From Warburgia ugandensis (lineage: Eukaryota > Streptophyta > Magnoliopsida > Canellales > Canellaceae), in NCBI GenBank assembly GCA_035236585.1, contig CP141126.1:7577001-7641000 (forward strand): a stretch of 64,000 nt of DNA, written 5' to 3'. The translations under genes and the position numbers were made by a program. Shown here piece after piece: positions 47,334 through 59,378 of this stretch. The notes under the pieces were generated by a model. It ran no database searches. It saw nothing but the letters and a program-made list of their open reading frames with translations, and had not been told where the DNA came from. Each line of letters starts with the position of its first letter. The stretch's first letter is position 1.

Positions 47334-48683
47334 ATCTTCACGTTAAATCATTGAGCAACAAGTTTCTTAATTTGTTTTTCTTATTATGTGATTGATTAAA
47401 ATGGTTCTTGAAGACAACAAACCTGTTTTCCCATCACTTATGGATTCAGATTGGAGATTTTTTAAGAGATTAGGATTTTAATCTTTGAAAACAATGGTAT
47501 AATAGAAAACTCATCATATATACACCTTAAATGAATTATCTGAGCCGATAGATGGATTCAGGGACCTTAAAACCCCTAGAAACAACGAAAACAAAACAAA
47601 AATTGGGTCACCATGGACCAAGATTGGATCAAAACATAATGAACGACTCGAGCTCATCGTCTCCGCTGGACGATGTGCCCAAGACACTGTTCGTGGAATG
47701 AGCTGCAAGACGACGAGTGCAAGCGCACACAATGCACTCGTGCGAAAAACTGAAGTGGCATTGTCACGGATTGCCCGAACAACGAGCATCCTGGAGTCCG
47801 GGGACGCACGTTGGAGCGTCTCAGTCGCCAGTGCCCATGCCACACGTCCGCTTCGAGCATTCTGGAGGCAAGCATCTTGGTGACGCTGATCGATAATTAC
47901 AGTTCCAACCCGGATTTTGATCTAGGCCGTTGAACATTGTATTGAAATAGAAAATTTGAGATTTTGGGAGTTTTAGAAGCCCGATTTAAGATTCGGAAGG
48001 TCCGTTGGAAAGCTTTTGACAATGCGAACATAATTTTGGCTCTAAATATTTGATCTGATCACACCTAGCTAGGTTAAATTCATAAAACAGTGACAATTTG
48101 TTTGGATCGGGCCAATTAGAGGGCGATCAAGCTTTAAAACTGGAATATTTGATAATCAATAAGGAAAATTTTGAATTCAAATCTTGGTACAAGTTTCTTT
48201 TGGATGTCTAATGTTTTAAAATAAGTTGATTAAAATAATATACTACCAAAGTAGCTCCTCTTATGTAAATCAATTTATTTTTTAACATCAACATAGTTGT
48301 GGGTATGTAATTCATGCGGATATTGACCGGCCCAAAGGAAGGTCAATATTTGGCTGAATTATATGCACAAGTGTGGTAATAAATATGTGATAATTATTGG
48401 GTACTCCATGTGAACAATAAGTTGGTCCAAAGAAAGGCTTATTATTTGACAGGATTTATTGTCAATATTTGATTACTAGACGAAAAGTACCACTTACAAA
48501 TTAATATTTTTGTCCAAAGATTAAATATTAATGTTGTGCTAGGTATATTGTGATTGACCCTACCATTATTTGAATTTAATTTTATTTAAGTATGATATAG
48601 AACTTATGTAAACATATTGTTTTGTTCCATTTTCAGTTAATGCACCTGTTTCTATCATATCTACCAACATCAGTTCTATTCCC
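47334..48683 (+). other. Copia untranslated leader
   Basis: This is non-coding sequence between the primer-binding site and gag. It includes a GC-richer block (about 47640-47890) unlike the AT-rich rest, which may be captured foreign sequence. The ORFs in it have no recognisable product. Confidence 0.5.
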
Positions 48684-49355
48684 ATGTTGAATGGGACCAA
48701 CTTTAAGAAATGGAAAGAGAACATCATGATCTTTTTTGGCTGCATGGATCTGGACATTGTGCTAAGGATTGAACAACCCACTGCTCTTACAGATAAAAGT
48801 TCCATTGAAGAAAAACAGGACTTTGAGAAGTGGGATCGTTCAAATCACATGAGTCTTACAATCATAAAGCGTGGAATTCCAGAAACTTTCAGGAGTGCTG
48901 TGTCCGAAAAGGTAACTACTGCCAAGGAGTTCCTTAAAAAAATTGAAAAGCGTTTTTCTAAAAACGATAAGGCTGAAACAAGTACGACTCTATCGAACTT
49001 GATTTCAATGAAGTATAAAGGAAAAGGAAACATGAGGGAGTACATCATGGAGATGTCTTATCTTGCTTCAAAACTAAAGGCACTAAAGCTAGAGCTATCT
49101 GAGGATTTGCTCGTGCATTTAGTTTTGATTTCTCTTCCTGCACAATTCAGTCAATTTAAGGTCAACTACAACTGCCAAAAGGACAAATGGTCTCTTAACA
49201 AGCTCATTTCTCATTGTGTACGAGAGGAAAGTCTAAAGCAAGAAAAGACTGAAAGTGCTCACTTGGCAAGTACCTCTAAGGACAAGAACAAGAAAATGAA
49301 TAAGGAAGCTGCAAGTGGTCCACCTCAAAAGAAACAGCAAAAGAAACAAAATTAG
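48684..49355 (+). pseudogene. Copia gag (nucleocapsid zinc knuckle cut off by a stop)
   Basis: The open frame of 223 codons begins MLNGTNFKKWKENIMIF, typical of plant copia Gag, and runs through the capsid-like region (RFSKNDKAETSTTLSNL, MREYIMEMSYLASKLKAL) to a lysine-rich end. A TAG at 49353 separates it from the zinc knuckle CYFCKNPGHMKKNC (CX2CX4HX4C), which follows in the same frame at about 49365. The protein would form the particle and bind RNA in an active element. Confidence 0.85.
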
Positions 49356-52300
49356 AAATTTGGTTGTTACTTTTGCAAGAATCCTGGACACATGAAGAAG
49401 AACTGTACCAAATATCATACTCGGCGTGCAAAGAAAGGTATGCTTCTCACTTTAGTTTGTTCTAAGGTTAATTTAGCTTCAGTATTTAGACACACTTTGT
49501 GGATAGATTCTACTACTCACATAAGTGTGTCTATGTAGGGTTGCCTGAGTTGCTGAAAGTCAAATGATACTAAAAGATTCATCTATGTAGGCGATGGCAA
49601 ATCAGTGGAGGTTGAGGCAATAGGGACATTTAGGTTATTATTAAATATTAGAGTTACTATTTGGATTTAAAAAAGACATATGATGTACCGTCTTTTAAAC
49701 GGAATTTGGTTTCTATTTCTCTTTTGGACAAATTTGGTTATTATTGTTCATTTGAAAATAATCAGTTTAGTCTCTTTCTGAATTCCAATATTGTTGGTAC
49801 CAATTCTTTGTCTTGCTTGATACTATTACTTCTTTTAATGAAACATTGCATGTGAGTTCACATGGGATAAAGTGCAAATTAACTAATGACAATTCTGCTT
49901 CACTCTGGCACAAGCATTTAGGGCATATATCGAAACAAAGAATTGAAAGAATTCTGCTTCACTCTATCAGATGGGATTCTTAATCTCCTTGATTTGTCAG
50001 ACTTTCAAGTTTGTGTTGAGTGCATTAAGGGAAAACAGACAAACATAAGGAGATTAGGTGCCAACAGATCTTTAAACATCTTAGAACTAATACATACAGA
50101 TATTTGTGGGTCATTCCCTACAACTTCATGGAATGAACAACAATATTTTGTTACGTTCATAAATGATTTCTCGCGTTATGGCTACCTTTATCTCATTCAT
50201 GAGAAGTCTCAATCACTGGATGTATTTAAGGTATTTAAGGCTGAAGTTGAGAACCAACTTGGTAAAAGCATTAAAGCTGTTAGAACTGACCATGGTGGTG
50301 AGTACTATGGTAGATATGATGGATCAAGTGAACAACGTCCAGGGCTGTTTGCCAAATTCCTAGAGGAGTGCAGTATCGTCTCATATTACACCATACCAGG
50401 AAGTCCTAGCATGAATGGCATTGCTAAGAGATGAAACAGAACATTAAAAGACATGGTGAGAAGTATGATTAGTCATACTACTTTACCAAATTCACTCTAG
50501 AGAGAGGCACTCAAAATTGCAGCTTATATCCTTAACAGAGTTCCAACTAAGGTAGCAGCTAAAACCTCTTATGAATTATGGATAGGCAAGAAGCCCATTA
50601 TAAAGTATTTACACATTTGGGGTTGTCCAGCTGAGGCAAGGCCTTATAGGCTAAATGAAAAGAAACTGGACTCCAAAATAGTCAACGGCTATTTTGTTGG
50701 GTACTCTGAACGGTCTCTGGAGTACAAATTTTATGATCCTACCACCAGGTCCTTTTTTGAGATAGAAAATGCCCAGTTCTTTGAGGATATTGAGTTTGGG
50801 GGGAGAGATAAGGTTACTTTGTCTTTGAAGAGAAATCTATTTCTCTTCCTACAATTGTTATTAACAATGATCAAGCTCTTATTCCTGATGTTGTTCAAGA
50901 AGCAATACCAAAACCACAAGATAATGTTGAAAATCTCCCTAATCAAGGTCTACATGTTATTCTTGGAGAATAAATTCAATAACCTCAAGAACAGATGCCA
51001 TTAAGGAAATCCATTAGAGAAAGGAGAAGTGCAATTTCTGTAATTATATCATATTTCTCCAAGAACATAATGATGACATTGGATTGGTGAAAGATGATCC
51101 GATCAACTTTCATCAAGCCATGCAAAGTACTAATTCTCAAAAGTGGATTGATGCCATGAATGAAGAGATTAAGTCCATGAAAGATTAACGTTTGGGAACT
51201 CGTCCCATTGCATAAAGGTGCGAAGCCCATTGGTTGCAAATAGATATTTAAAACCAAGAGAGATTCGAAGGATGATGTGGAGAGATATACGGTGCGTCTT
51301 GTTGCAAATGGCTTTACTCAAAAGGAATGGATTGATTATAATGAGACTTTCTCTCCGGTTTCATCGAAAAACTCTTTCATGACAATAATGGCATTAGTGG
51401 CACATTTTGACCTTGAGTTATATCAAATAGATGTAAAGACTGTGTTTCTCAATGGTGACATTGATTAGACAATTTATATGTTGCAGCCAAAAAACTATGT
51501 GTCAAGAGATGCAAAGAATATGGTTTGCAAATTAAGGAAATCCATCTATGGGCTTAAGCAAGCTTCCTGCCAATTGTATTATAAATTCCATTAAGTTGTT
51601 ATGTCATTCGGTTTTGAAATGAATACAGTTGATGATTGTGTATACCACAAGTTCAGTGGGAGTAAACATATATTCCTGATTTTATATATTGATAACATAT
51701 TGCTTGCTAGCAACGATATAGGCTTGTGCAAAACCAAAAGATTTCTATCAAAGAAATTTGAGATGAAAGATCTTGAGGACGCATCTTTTGTATTAGGAAT
51801 TCAGATACATCGGGATCGCTCTCGGGGTACTCTTGGATTATCACAAAACAGCTATATCGAAAAGGTACTTAAGAGATTTGGCATGCAAGATTGCAAACCA
51901 AGAGACACCCCTGTTGCTAAGGGAGACAAGTTTAGTCTTGAACAATGCCCTAAGAATGATTTTGAAACTAAGAAAATGCAGAAGATTCCCCATGCTTTAG
52001 CAATAGGGAGTTTGATGTATGCTCAAGTTTGTATGCGTTCGAATGTTGCGTACATTGTTAGGATGTTAGGCAAATATTTGAGCAATGCAAGAATGAATCA
52101 TTGGAAAGCAGCCAAATGGGTCATGCAGTATCTTCAAAGAGCAAAACATTACATGCTTACATACAAGATGTCGGATAAGTTAGAGATCATTAAGTATTCG
52201 GATTCCGACTTTGCTGGATGCCAAGACAGTTATAGATCCACTTCAGGCTATATCTATCTACTTGTTGGAGGAGCTATCTCCTGGAAGAGTGCTAAGTAGA

Positions 52301-52674
52301 CACTCATTGCTTCTTCCACCATGGCAACTGAGTTTATAGCATGTTATGAGGCATCCAATCATGGAATATGGCTGCAGAATTTTGTCACAGGGCTGCGAAT
52401 TGTGGATGGAATTGAAAGGCCACTTAAGTTATTTTGTAACAATAAGTCAGCAGTTTTATATTCCAACAACAACATGAGCTTGACAAAGTCAAAGCATATA
52501 GACATCAAGTTCCTAGTTGTTAAAAAAAGAGTTCAGAGTGGTCAAGTGTCTATAGAGCATAGTGACACAAACACCATGATTACGGATTCGCTTACTAAGG
52601 GATTACCACCCAAGGTCTTTCACGAGTATAATGCTCATATGAGTGTTGTATCATTTGATGATATACTAGATTAG
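49356..52674 (+). pseudogene. Copia pol remnant: protease, integrase, reverse transcriptase, RNase H
   Basis: In order: a protease region with DST at about 49506 (LWIDSTTH) and several stops; a GAG-pre-integrase LWHKHLGHIS at about 49903; an integrase core with the first Asp in HTDICGSF and the second in RTDHGGEY (to about 50430); reverse transcriptase from about 51190 (VERYTVRLVANGFTQK, IYGLKQAS); and RNase H (SDSDFAGCQD at 52198, then TKSKHIDIKF) ending at the TAG at 52672. The integrase catalytic Glu is Lys (NGIAKR, then a stop), and the reverse transcriptase box is YIDN instead of YVDD. Stops interrupt integrase, reverse transcriptase and RNase H. Confidence 0.85.
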
Positions 52675-53055
52675 TGAGAGTTTGTATTTATATGCTTTTC
52701 TGTTTTAAACACATTTTGTGCTAATGGATATTTTCTGCAGAAATAAAGTATTCAATTCTATTTTTCACTCTGATTTGATTTTGATATGATCTCATAAGGA
52801 ATAAAGATGGACTAGTTAGAAATAGGCATGCTTATATCACATTGCATGTAATTTTCATGCTACACATCCATACTTAATCTATGTTGTTTGGTTATATTAA
52901 TATACGTGACCATAGATGGATTTAGTTACAATATATGTAACGAAGATCACATTGATGCTATATTAGCATAATTAATGAACGAGATTGTTCGGAGATATTT
53001 TTGTGATAGCAAAAAAATTTTGAGCTCTTAAGGTTATACTTTGATATACAATTAT

Positions 53056-53059
53056 AAAG

Positions 53060-53126
<67 letters not shown>
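53056..53126. repeat. (TA)n microsatellite
   Basis: A TA tract of about 65 bp inside the 3' non-coding part of the copia element. Confidence 0.95.
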
Positions 53127-53129
<3 letters not shown>

Positions 53130-53143
53130 CAAGTGGGAGATTA

Positions 53144-53146
<3 letters not shown>

Positions 53147-53201
<55 letters not shown>
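53147..53201. repeat. (TG)n microsatellite between duplicated purine tracts
   Basis: A GT tract of about 54 bp lies between two copies of the purine tract/LTR edge: 'caagtgggagattattag' at about 53130 and 'caagtgggaaattattag' at 53205. Confidence 0.95.
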
Positions 53202-53202
<1 letters not shown>

Positions 53203-53216
53203 TGCAAGTGGGAAAT

Positions 53217-53679
53217 TATTAGATATTGGACGTATATATGTATATATATAAATTATATATTATATGCTATCATATGAGTTTGGCCTAAATTAAAGTAATC
53301 TAATAAGTTTAAAGTTAAACAAGCCATAGTCATCTCAAAAGTTATAGTTTTATTATGTGTAGATACTAAATCTCTAATTTCTATTTTATGATGGCTAAAA
53401 TAAGAAATAAGGAAAGGGGATACAGTTATAAATGATTATGGTCCCCAAATTGTACGTATAATTCTTTTCTAATATCCCATCATCAAAAGAGAGAGAATAT
53501 CATTCTCCAAGAAGGTCATACGCATCAGTTTGGAAGATCAGGAACCGCAAGACTCAAGAATTACATCCGGACTCATAGATTCAAGTACGCTTCTATATCT
53601 AATCTTTATTCTTGATAATTTTCATGGAGGATCTTGGTGTGATGAAGGAATATTCATTAATAAAGTATATATTGCAACA
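53217..53679 (+). repeat. Copia element, right LTR
   Basis: It starts 'tattagatattggacg' after the purine tract 'caagtgggaaat' and ends 'tatattgcaaca', followed by the target duplication 'tttcg'. The first bases are TA instead of TG. Confidence 0.85.
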
Positions 53680-53684
53680 TTTCG
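53680..53684. repeat. Target-site duplication of the copia element, right
   Basis: 'tttcg', identical to 46879-46883. Confidence 0.8.
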
Positions 53685-55405
53685 GCCTCACTCTTTTTGG
53701 GTTTTCTCAGTGATCCAAGCTGTTCGTGTCATTCAACTAAAATCAGGTTACATGTAATAGTCTCTAGGGCAACCAAACGGTATCCTAGTATTTGCCCCCT
53801 GTCATCTCTCGTGAATGGCACTTGCATAAACAACTAATTCCAACTGTTTATTGTGTTTCAATTGCAACAGAAAAAGCAGATGTTATACAGCAAACTGCAA
53901 TTATTCAAGAACATAGATTTACAAAATTCATTTCATGAGAGATCAGATTCTACTAGAATAAATTATCAATTAGAGATGAAAAATAAGAAGTTAAACTGTA
54001 GTGACTGAACTACGCCAAAAGGGCACCTCAGACAAACTTGTATGGATCTCTTTGGCAGTTTTCATATTGATGCCACAGTATGGATCTGGATGGAATGTTG
54101 ATTCCTTCTCCATCCTTGGAGCAGTTCAGATTTCAGTTTCTTCTCGTCGAACTTGAGAGGCGGGAACTGCAGAATGAGACACAGCATTTGAGCTCAACAG
54201 TCACTCTAGCTTTCCAGGTTTTGCTTGTGATTCCCTTATCCAATCAATGCATTCATCTGCACTACCAGCAGGATAAGCAATCTGCCACTTAAGCACCTTG
54301 TCTTGCTACGGAGGAGAAAATGGTTAATACATGATATTCAATATCAGCTACGACAGAAGGGCTGGATTTTCTTACCCATTCCTTGACTTGAGGACCCCCT
54401 GTCTTAAGCTGTAAAATACTCATGATAGCTCTCCCATCAAGCAGTGGCTTCACTTTCCACAATTGTCAAGACCTGAATTACATGTTAACATTCAGCAAGA
54501 TGTAAAGCAAAAATAGTCCGAAATCATTTGCATGTTAAAGAATGAAACAGAAGCAGGCACACATGATATGGACATAAAGGGCAGGCATTCGGCAAACCAG
54601 TAAAATAAGTTTTATATTAGTGGATTAAGCGCCCACTGAAAACTTTCTGCATATGACTACTAATTTGTGAAACTAGTAACCAATATGTTAGTACTTTAAA
54701 GTTCTTTGTTCAATACAAGATGCAAATCAGACACCTGATATGAAAGGATCAGATAATTCATATAATTAATAGAGGATTAGATCATCAAAAATCATGGTAA
54801 GAGAAGCGGCAATGGGTTGGACTCCAGTTGCCCACTTCTCAACAGTGAAGTTATTTCTTTCTCAGTTATACATACATACTACATAAATATAATGTATTAA
54901 GTGTGTATTTGTCTGTGTTGGGTGACCTAGAATGCCAAAAGACAACTCTGGTTTATAGGTTATTAAGGGTATAATAGGCACTAGCTGTCATTGAAAATAT
55001 TCAGTTCGATAGGAGGATTAGTTATAGGGAACATTCATTTCCCACAGCTGGTGCATAAGAGCTACAATGTTGATGTCACAAGCCAACCACAAACACAACT
55101 GTTAATGTAACAAGTCAGCATCCAAATACCAGAAAAACAAAATTGAAAGGGCATTTATATCAAACATGAGAAGACAGTGCCAAAAATTCATGGCAGACCA
55201 AATTTAATGCAGCATGAAAGAAGACCAGGCCCAAGAAATGGAAAAGGCAACAGAAGAATCGTACTATTCCCCCCACAAAAAAAAGAAGAAGAAGAAAGGT
55301 ACTAACAGCAATACCTAGGTCAGTTACAACACTTTGTACTTTGTGGAATAATTCGCTTGTCTTGTCCAATTGAAAGTCTCTGTCAAGAATCCTTTTACTA
55401 TTCTC

Positions 55406-55464
55406 AGTTTTTGGGTATAACAAAGTTGATGATGATGATGAGTTTTTGGGTATAACAAAGTTGA
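55406..55464. repeat. 35-bp tandem duplication in a pseudogene exon
   Basis: 'agtttttgggtataacaaag' plus 'ttga' occurs at 55406 and again at 55441, separated by (TGA)n. Its length is not a multiple of three, so it shifts the frame. Confidence 0.85.
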
Positions 55465-56274
55465 CATCAACAAGCCAACACACCAAAAATCTTTATTTGC
55501 TGCACAAGTAACCCTGGAGAAGTAAATAGAGCATCAGAACACAATCCAGAACCATCTTAGGTTTCTTAAATAAAGAAGCTGCAAATTGACAAGTTAGGTA
55601 GCGTAAAGAGACAAAATGTAAATCATTGCTTAATTCATAGGCATGACATTCAATGCACATGACACCCGTTGCTTTATTAGCATCATGCTGAGAATCCATG
55701 TGAAATATTTGAATTGCAAAAACCAAAAGGAAAACTTGCCTCGATTTTGAGACAGACATGCAAACAGAAGTCCTCGTACCCTAGAGTGTTAAATTGAAGG
55801 AGGGAGCAGCTTCAGAAAAGACCTAATATAGAAAACCCTCTTCTTGCCAAAAGGACGTGGACAAATACAACTGCAGGAGCAAACCAAGCAATTATTGACC
55901 TGTCAATATTCGTTTTCTTGAAGGTAAAGACAAATCAAGATTTTCTTCTTCCAGATCTGCAGTAACAATTTTTTCATCCTCGTTTGAGATCAGGAAAGGA
56001 ATCAATGAAACAAATCTCTCTGATGCACCATGTAAACTTATAACCTAGCAAGAAACAAGATGTTATATCCAACCAGATCTCAGCTACAAATTCGAAGATA
56101 TCTGCTACCAATTTTTGGAAGATAATGTAATTTATGGATAAGTACATGTACAATCATGCAGAAATCAAATAAACATGAGAAAAACAGAGGACTGGGAGAA
56201 AGAAGCTGAACTAACCATTTCAGCATCACTATATTTTAGCTCAAGATAATTTCGAACAACATAGTTCACAACTG

Positions 56275-56387
56275 AAAATATTTAAAAACTTTGGGACTAA
56301 ATAAAGCCCTGGTTCTTAATAGAAGGGAATGGAAGAACAAGATTCATGTGGCCAACCGCTAATTGGGATAAGGTCTTGATGATAATT
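56275..56387 (+). mobile_element. RTE LINE 3' tail inserted in a tRNA nucleotidyltransferase exon
   Basis: This is 113 bp of RTE 3' end ('ttaaaaactttgggacta', then 'caagattcatgtggccaacc', then 'aattgggataaggtcttgat'). It is bounded by a perfect 14-bp duplication, 'atagttcacaactg', at 56261-56274 and 56388-56401. The duplicated sequence is coding sequence of the interrupted exon. The LINE lies on the + strand, opposite to the host gene. Confidence 0.9.
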
Positions 56388-57941
56388 ATAGTTCACAACT
56401 GGGAATCTGTCAAATCAAGCACATTTTTGAGGATAAGCATGAAAAATAAATTCTGGGCATAGTAAACATAAGAATATTTAACTTTCATAGCATAAGATCA
56501 TGAGCATGATGAACACAATCAACAAACATCTAGCCGTGCACAGAGTTAAGGGAAGGAAGCCTAAACATGTTTTATGAAGAACATGATGAACACATCAACA
56601 TTGAACTTGTAAGGACTTTGAGTGAATGAAAACTAAAATGTAGTTAAATTGCAATCGTACATCTGAATGCAGTGCTGAATTTATGGAAGGATCTCTGTGG
56701 ACAGAAGTGCACTCTGTAGCAATCATCAGAAATGTCTAAGCAATAACAAACACAAGAATAACAGTAAAAGAAGAGGAACATAATAGAAGGTTGAAAACGT
56801 TTACCTTTTGGCTTTAGTATTCGCATACACCAAATCTCTAAGTGGAAGAAACAATGTTCCATACAAGTACGGCCTGTGCTGCTCATCCTGAAAGTAAACA
56901 GCACCTACTATTTAGAAGTTCAGAGCAACTACCATTTAGAAGTTCAGAGCAAGTAAGATTTATTTCAGGGACTAGTTAGTTCTTAAGAAACTAGTTTCAC
57001 CACTGACAATTTTCCTAGGATTGCCTAATCAAATAAACAATGATAGTCAAAAGGGCCCCAGTACCCATGCTTGGGCTGCGCAAAAGAACCACCAATCATC
57101 CAGTAACTACCAAGATTCCAAAGCACATTCACACAGTTTCATATCTTTGCAGTGGAGACTATGATTCAGAATCAATGTTGTAGGAACATGTATAAAAGTT
57201 TGTTGCACATCACACTAGAAAAACACATTCTCAGGTTGCATGAAAATTTAGAAGGGTATCAATTCAACTTTTCATCCAAAGAAATGTAAGTAGATTCATG
57301 TGCATCCCAAGGAGTCACATCTAAAATCTCATGAATAAAAATAAAGGATAATATTCAACATTGACAGATGACAAGGAGATAATGTAGAAGGGATCATTCT
57401 ACGATAAGTTGAGGACGCAACGAAAGTGGAACTGCACTAAGACAGTCCAAAAACTGCATTAGACAGATACTTGGTAAGAAAAGCATAAAATATTTGACAG
57501 ATAATAGATTGAGCAAGACAAGTGCCAATTTTTAATGACTTCATAGTCTACATTATAGATGAATTCCATGAAGCAAACTAAAAATATAAAGGATATCCAT
57601 GGACACATATTAATTTCTTTTTTCATCCCAAATATTACCATCTTCAGAAATTTTCTGCCAAAGATAATATAGATAAGCCAGAAAATATCATTCTTTTCAG
57701 TGGCCTCCTTACATTCATTTTACTGACAATGAGAAGATGATCACCAGCAATAAATGAAGAATGAAGATGGAAAACTACTTCTAATCATGTACTTGTCTTA
57801 TTTATTGGACCCGCTTTTCAAATGGCAAGCTCATGTTACCAGGAACCATAGCCTTGTGAGGGTGAATTACTCACAGTGAACATAGAGCACCCAATTTGTT
57901 GTAAAACACTCCATGCCGCTTCCATGCACAAAACACACAGC

Positions 57942-59200
57942 CTGACAAATGTGAGTTCAGTTGAGACACAAATAAGGGCTGAGCATGTCACAAATGAAAT
58001 GCTTAAAATCATGATGAAAAGAATACAACAATTAACCATAAATATAATCATGAAGTATAAGCATCCAACAGAGTAATTTTAAAGATTCTTCCTGCTCATA
58101 TAAGGACACTAGTTGAATATTAGTTACTTCAGATGAAATTTGCATGGATGATCTTGTTCATCAACAGTAACTCTGCAATCCTTTTCATCGAAGGAATATG
58201 CTAGCTGCATTAGCAAATAAGCAGCTCAGAACAGTACTAGAATCATAATCGTAACAGAGTTTATTTTCCAAAAAGTTTTGCTTAACCTGATGCCTGCAAG
58301 TTCCAATTAGGTGTTCCCTTCTTTTAAGGAAACAACAGTTTTTAAGAAAGATAATGCAAGCTTCCCAAAGCCAGTAGGGAAAAATATAAGAACAGCTATG
58401 CTGATGACCAAAGACTTGAGGGACCCATCATATCCAAAAGCCACATCTACAGTCAAGCATTCCATGGACCCTCGCTCGTTAACAGATCCTCTCAAAAGAT
58501 GTTTTCAGGTGAATATGTGAAAATGGAATTTGAAGAGACATGGCTGCATGTATTATCTCCTCCATAAAAAATGCTAGACATCACTGAACTCAGTTTCTTT
58601 TATTGACTGGGACTTCATAAAGTTGCCTCCAAGAACACAAGAAGCTTTGAATCTGGACAAGAGCTATTTCATCCCTTTTCTCAACATAAGCACCACCAAT
58701 TCACAGCTCTGTGTTGATTCTTAAAGGACAGAATTAGCTAATATACCCTGCCGATGTGTGAGAATCCACAATCAAACACCTGGTGGGTTGGTAGACCTAG
58801 TTTATCAAAGCTAAAGATTATTAAAGGATAGTAGCTTCCACCTGTCAAGAACCACATCCCGTATAATCACGAAGAAATCAGGAAATATGTCCTTCCAACA
58901 TCAACCAAAGAGTTGCCAGTAAATATAGGTCCCTGAGAATCTGAGCACTCGATTGAATACCACAAACAATATGCCTTAAGAAGCTCCATGATGGAACCAG
59001 GGATCAACCCATGCCAAATAGAAGAAAGATATATTCACAATAACTACAGGATCAACTGAAGTGACTAAATGATCAAGCTGTCCAACAATGTGCAAACAAA
59101 GCAGCATGAGTGAATGCATCTTACATGATGAATTAACTACTCTACCATAAGAAACTTACCAGACATGAAATCAAAGGAAATGAGAATCCTGGGAAGACCA
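57942..59200. other. Intergenic or intronic, no exon recognised
   Basis: I looked here on the minus strand for the missing N-terminal exons of the tRNA nucleotidyltransferase and found none. No other gene or repeat edge is supported. Confidence 0.5.
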
Positions 59201-59204
59201 AAAA

Positions 59205-59378
59205 AGAGCAGCCCTGGTGCACAAAGCTCATGCTATGTGGGGTCCGGGGAAGGGGCGGACCACAAGAGTCTATAGTACCCAGCCTTACCTTGCATTTTTG
59301 CAAGAGGCTATTTCCACGCCTTGAACCCGTGACCTCAATGTCACACGACGACAACTTTACCGTTGTGCCAAGGCTCCT
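59205..59378 (-). mobile_element. SINE, copy 6 (full length)
   Basis: This is the best-preserved copy. On the minus strand it begins 'gagccttggcacaacggtaa' (A-box region), has 'ggtcacgggttcaagg' (B-box) and ends 'gtgcaccagggctgctctt' followed by a T-rich stretch. Pol III promoter spacing is as in a tRNA. Confidence 0.8.

Larger units (their letters stand above)
46884..53679 (+). mobile_element. Ty1-copia LTR retrotransposon, decayed
   Basis: The element has a 436-bp left LTR, a tRNA-type primer-binding site, an untranslated leader of about 1.3 kb, gag, pol in the order protease-integrase-reverse transcriptase-RNase H, a purine tract, and a 463-bp right LTR. An exact 5-bp target duplication bounds it. 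Integrase preceding reverse transcriptase makes it Ty1-copia. Several in-frame stops and frameshifts and two altered active-site motifs show that it cannot move on its own. The LTRs differ by many substitutions and small indels, so the insertion is older than the LARD-like element. Confidence 0.9.
54201..57941 (-). pseudogene. tRNA nucleotidyltransferase (CCA-adding enzyme) pseudogene, 3' half
   Basis: Seven exons of the C-terminal half are readable: 57875-57941 (LCVLCMEAAWSVLQQIGC), 56805-56887 (DEQHRPYLYGTLFLPLRDLV), 56216-56406 (FPVVNY, insertion, VVRNYLELKYSDAEM), 55900-56044 (VISLHGASERFVSLIPFLIS), 55315-55513 (GLLVQQIK, DFW, STLLYP, LDKTSELF), 54376-54472 (VKPLLDGRAIMSILQLKTGG), 54201-54305 (KWQIAYPAGSADECIDWI, stop at 54201). 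The active enzyme adds CCA to tRNA 3' ends. Lesions: a 127-bp LINE-tail insertion including its duplication in the third exon, one missing base and a 35-bp tandem duplication in the fifth, and one missing base in the sixth. Correcting each restores exactly in-frame exon lengths. The N-terminal catalytic head is not found upstream, so this looks like a truncated copy. Splice sites are still mostly recognisable, so it is not a processed copy. Confidence 0.8.
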
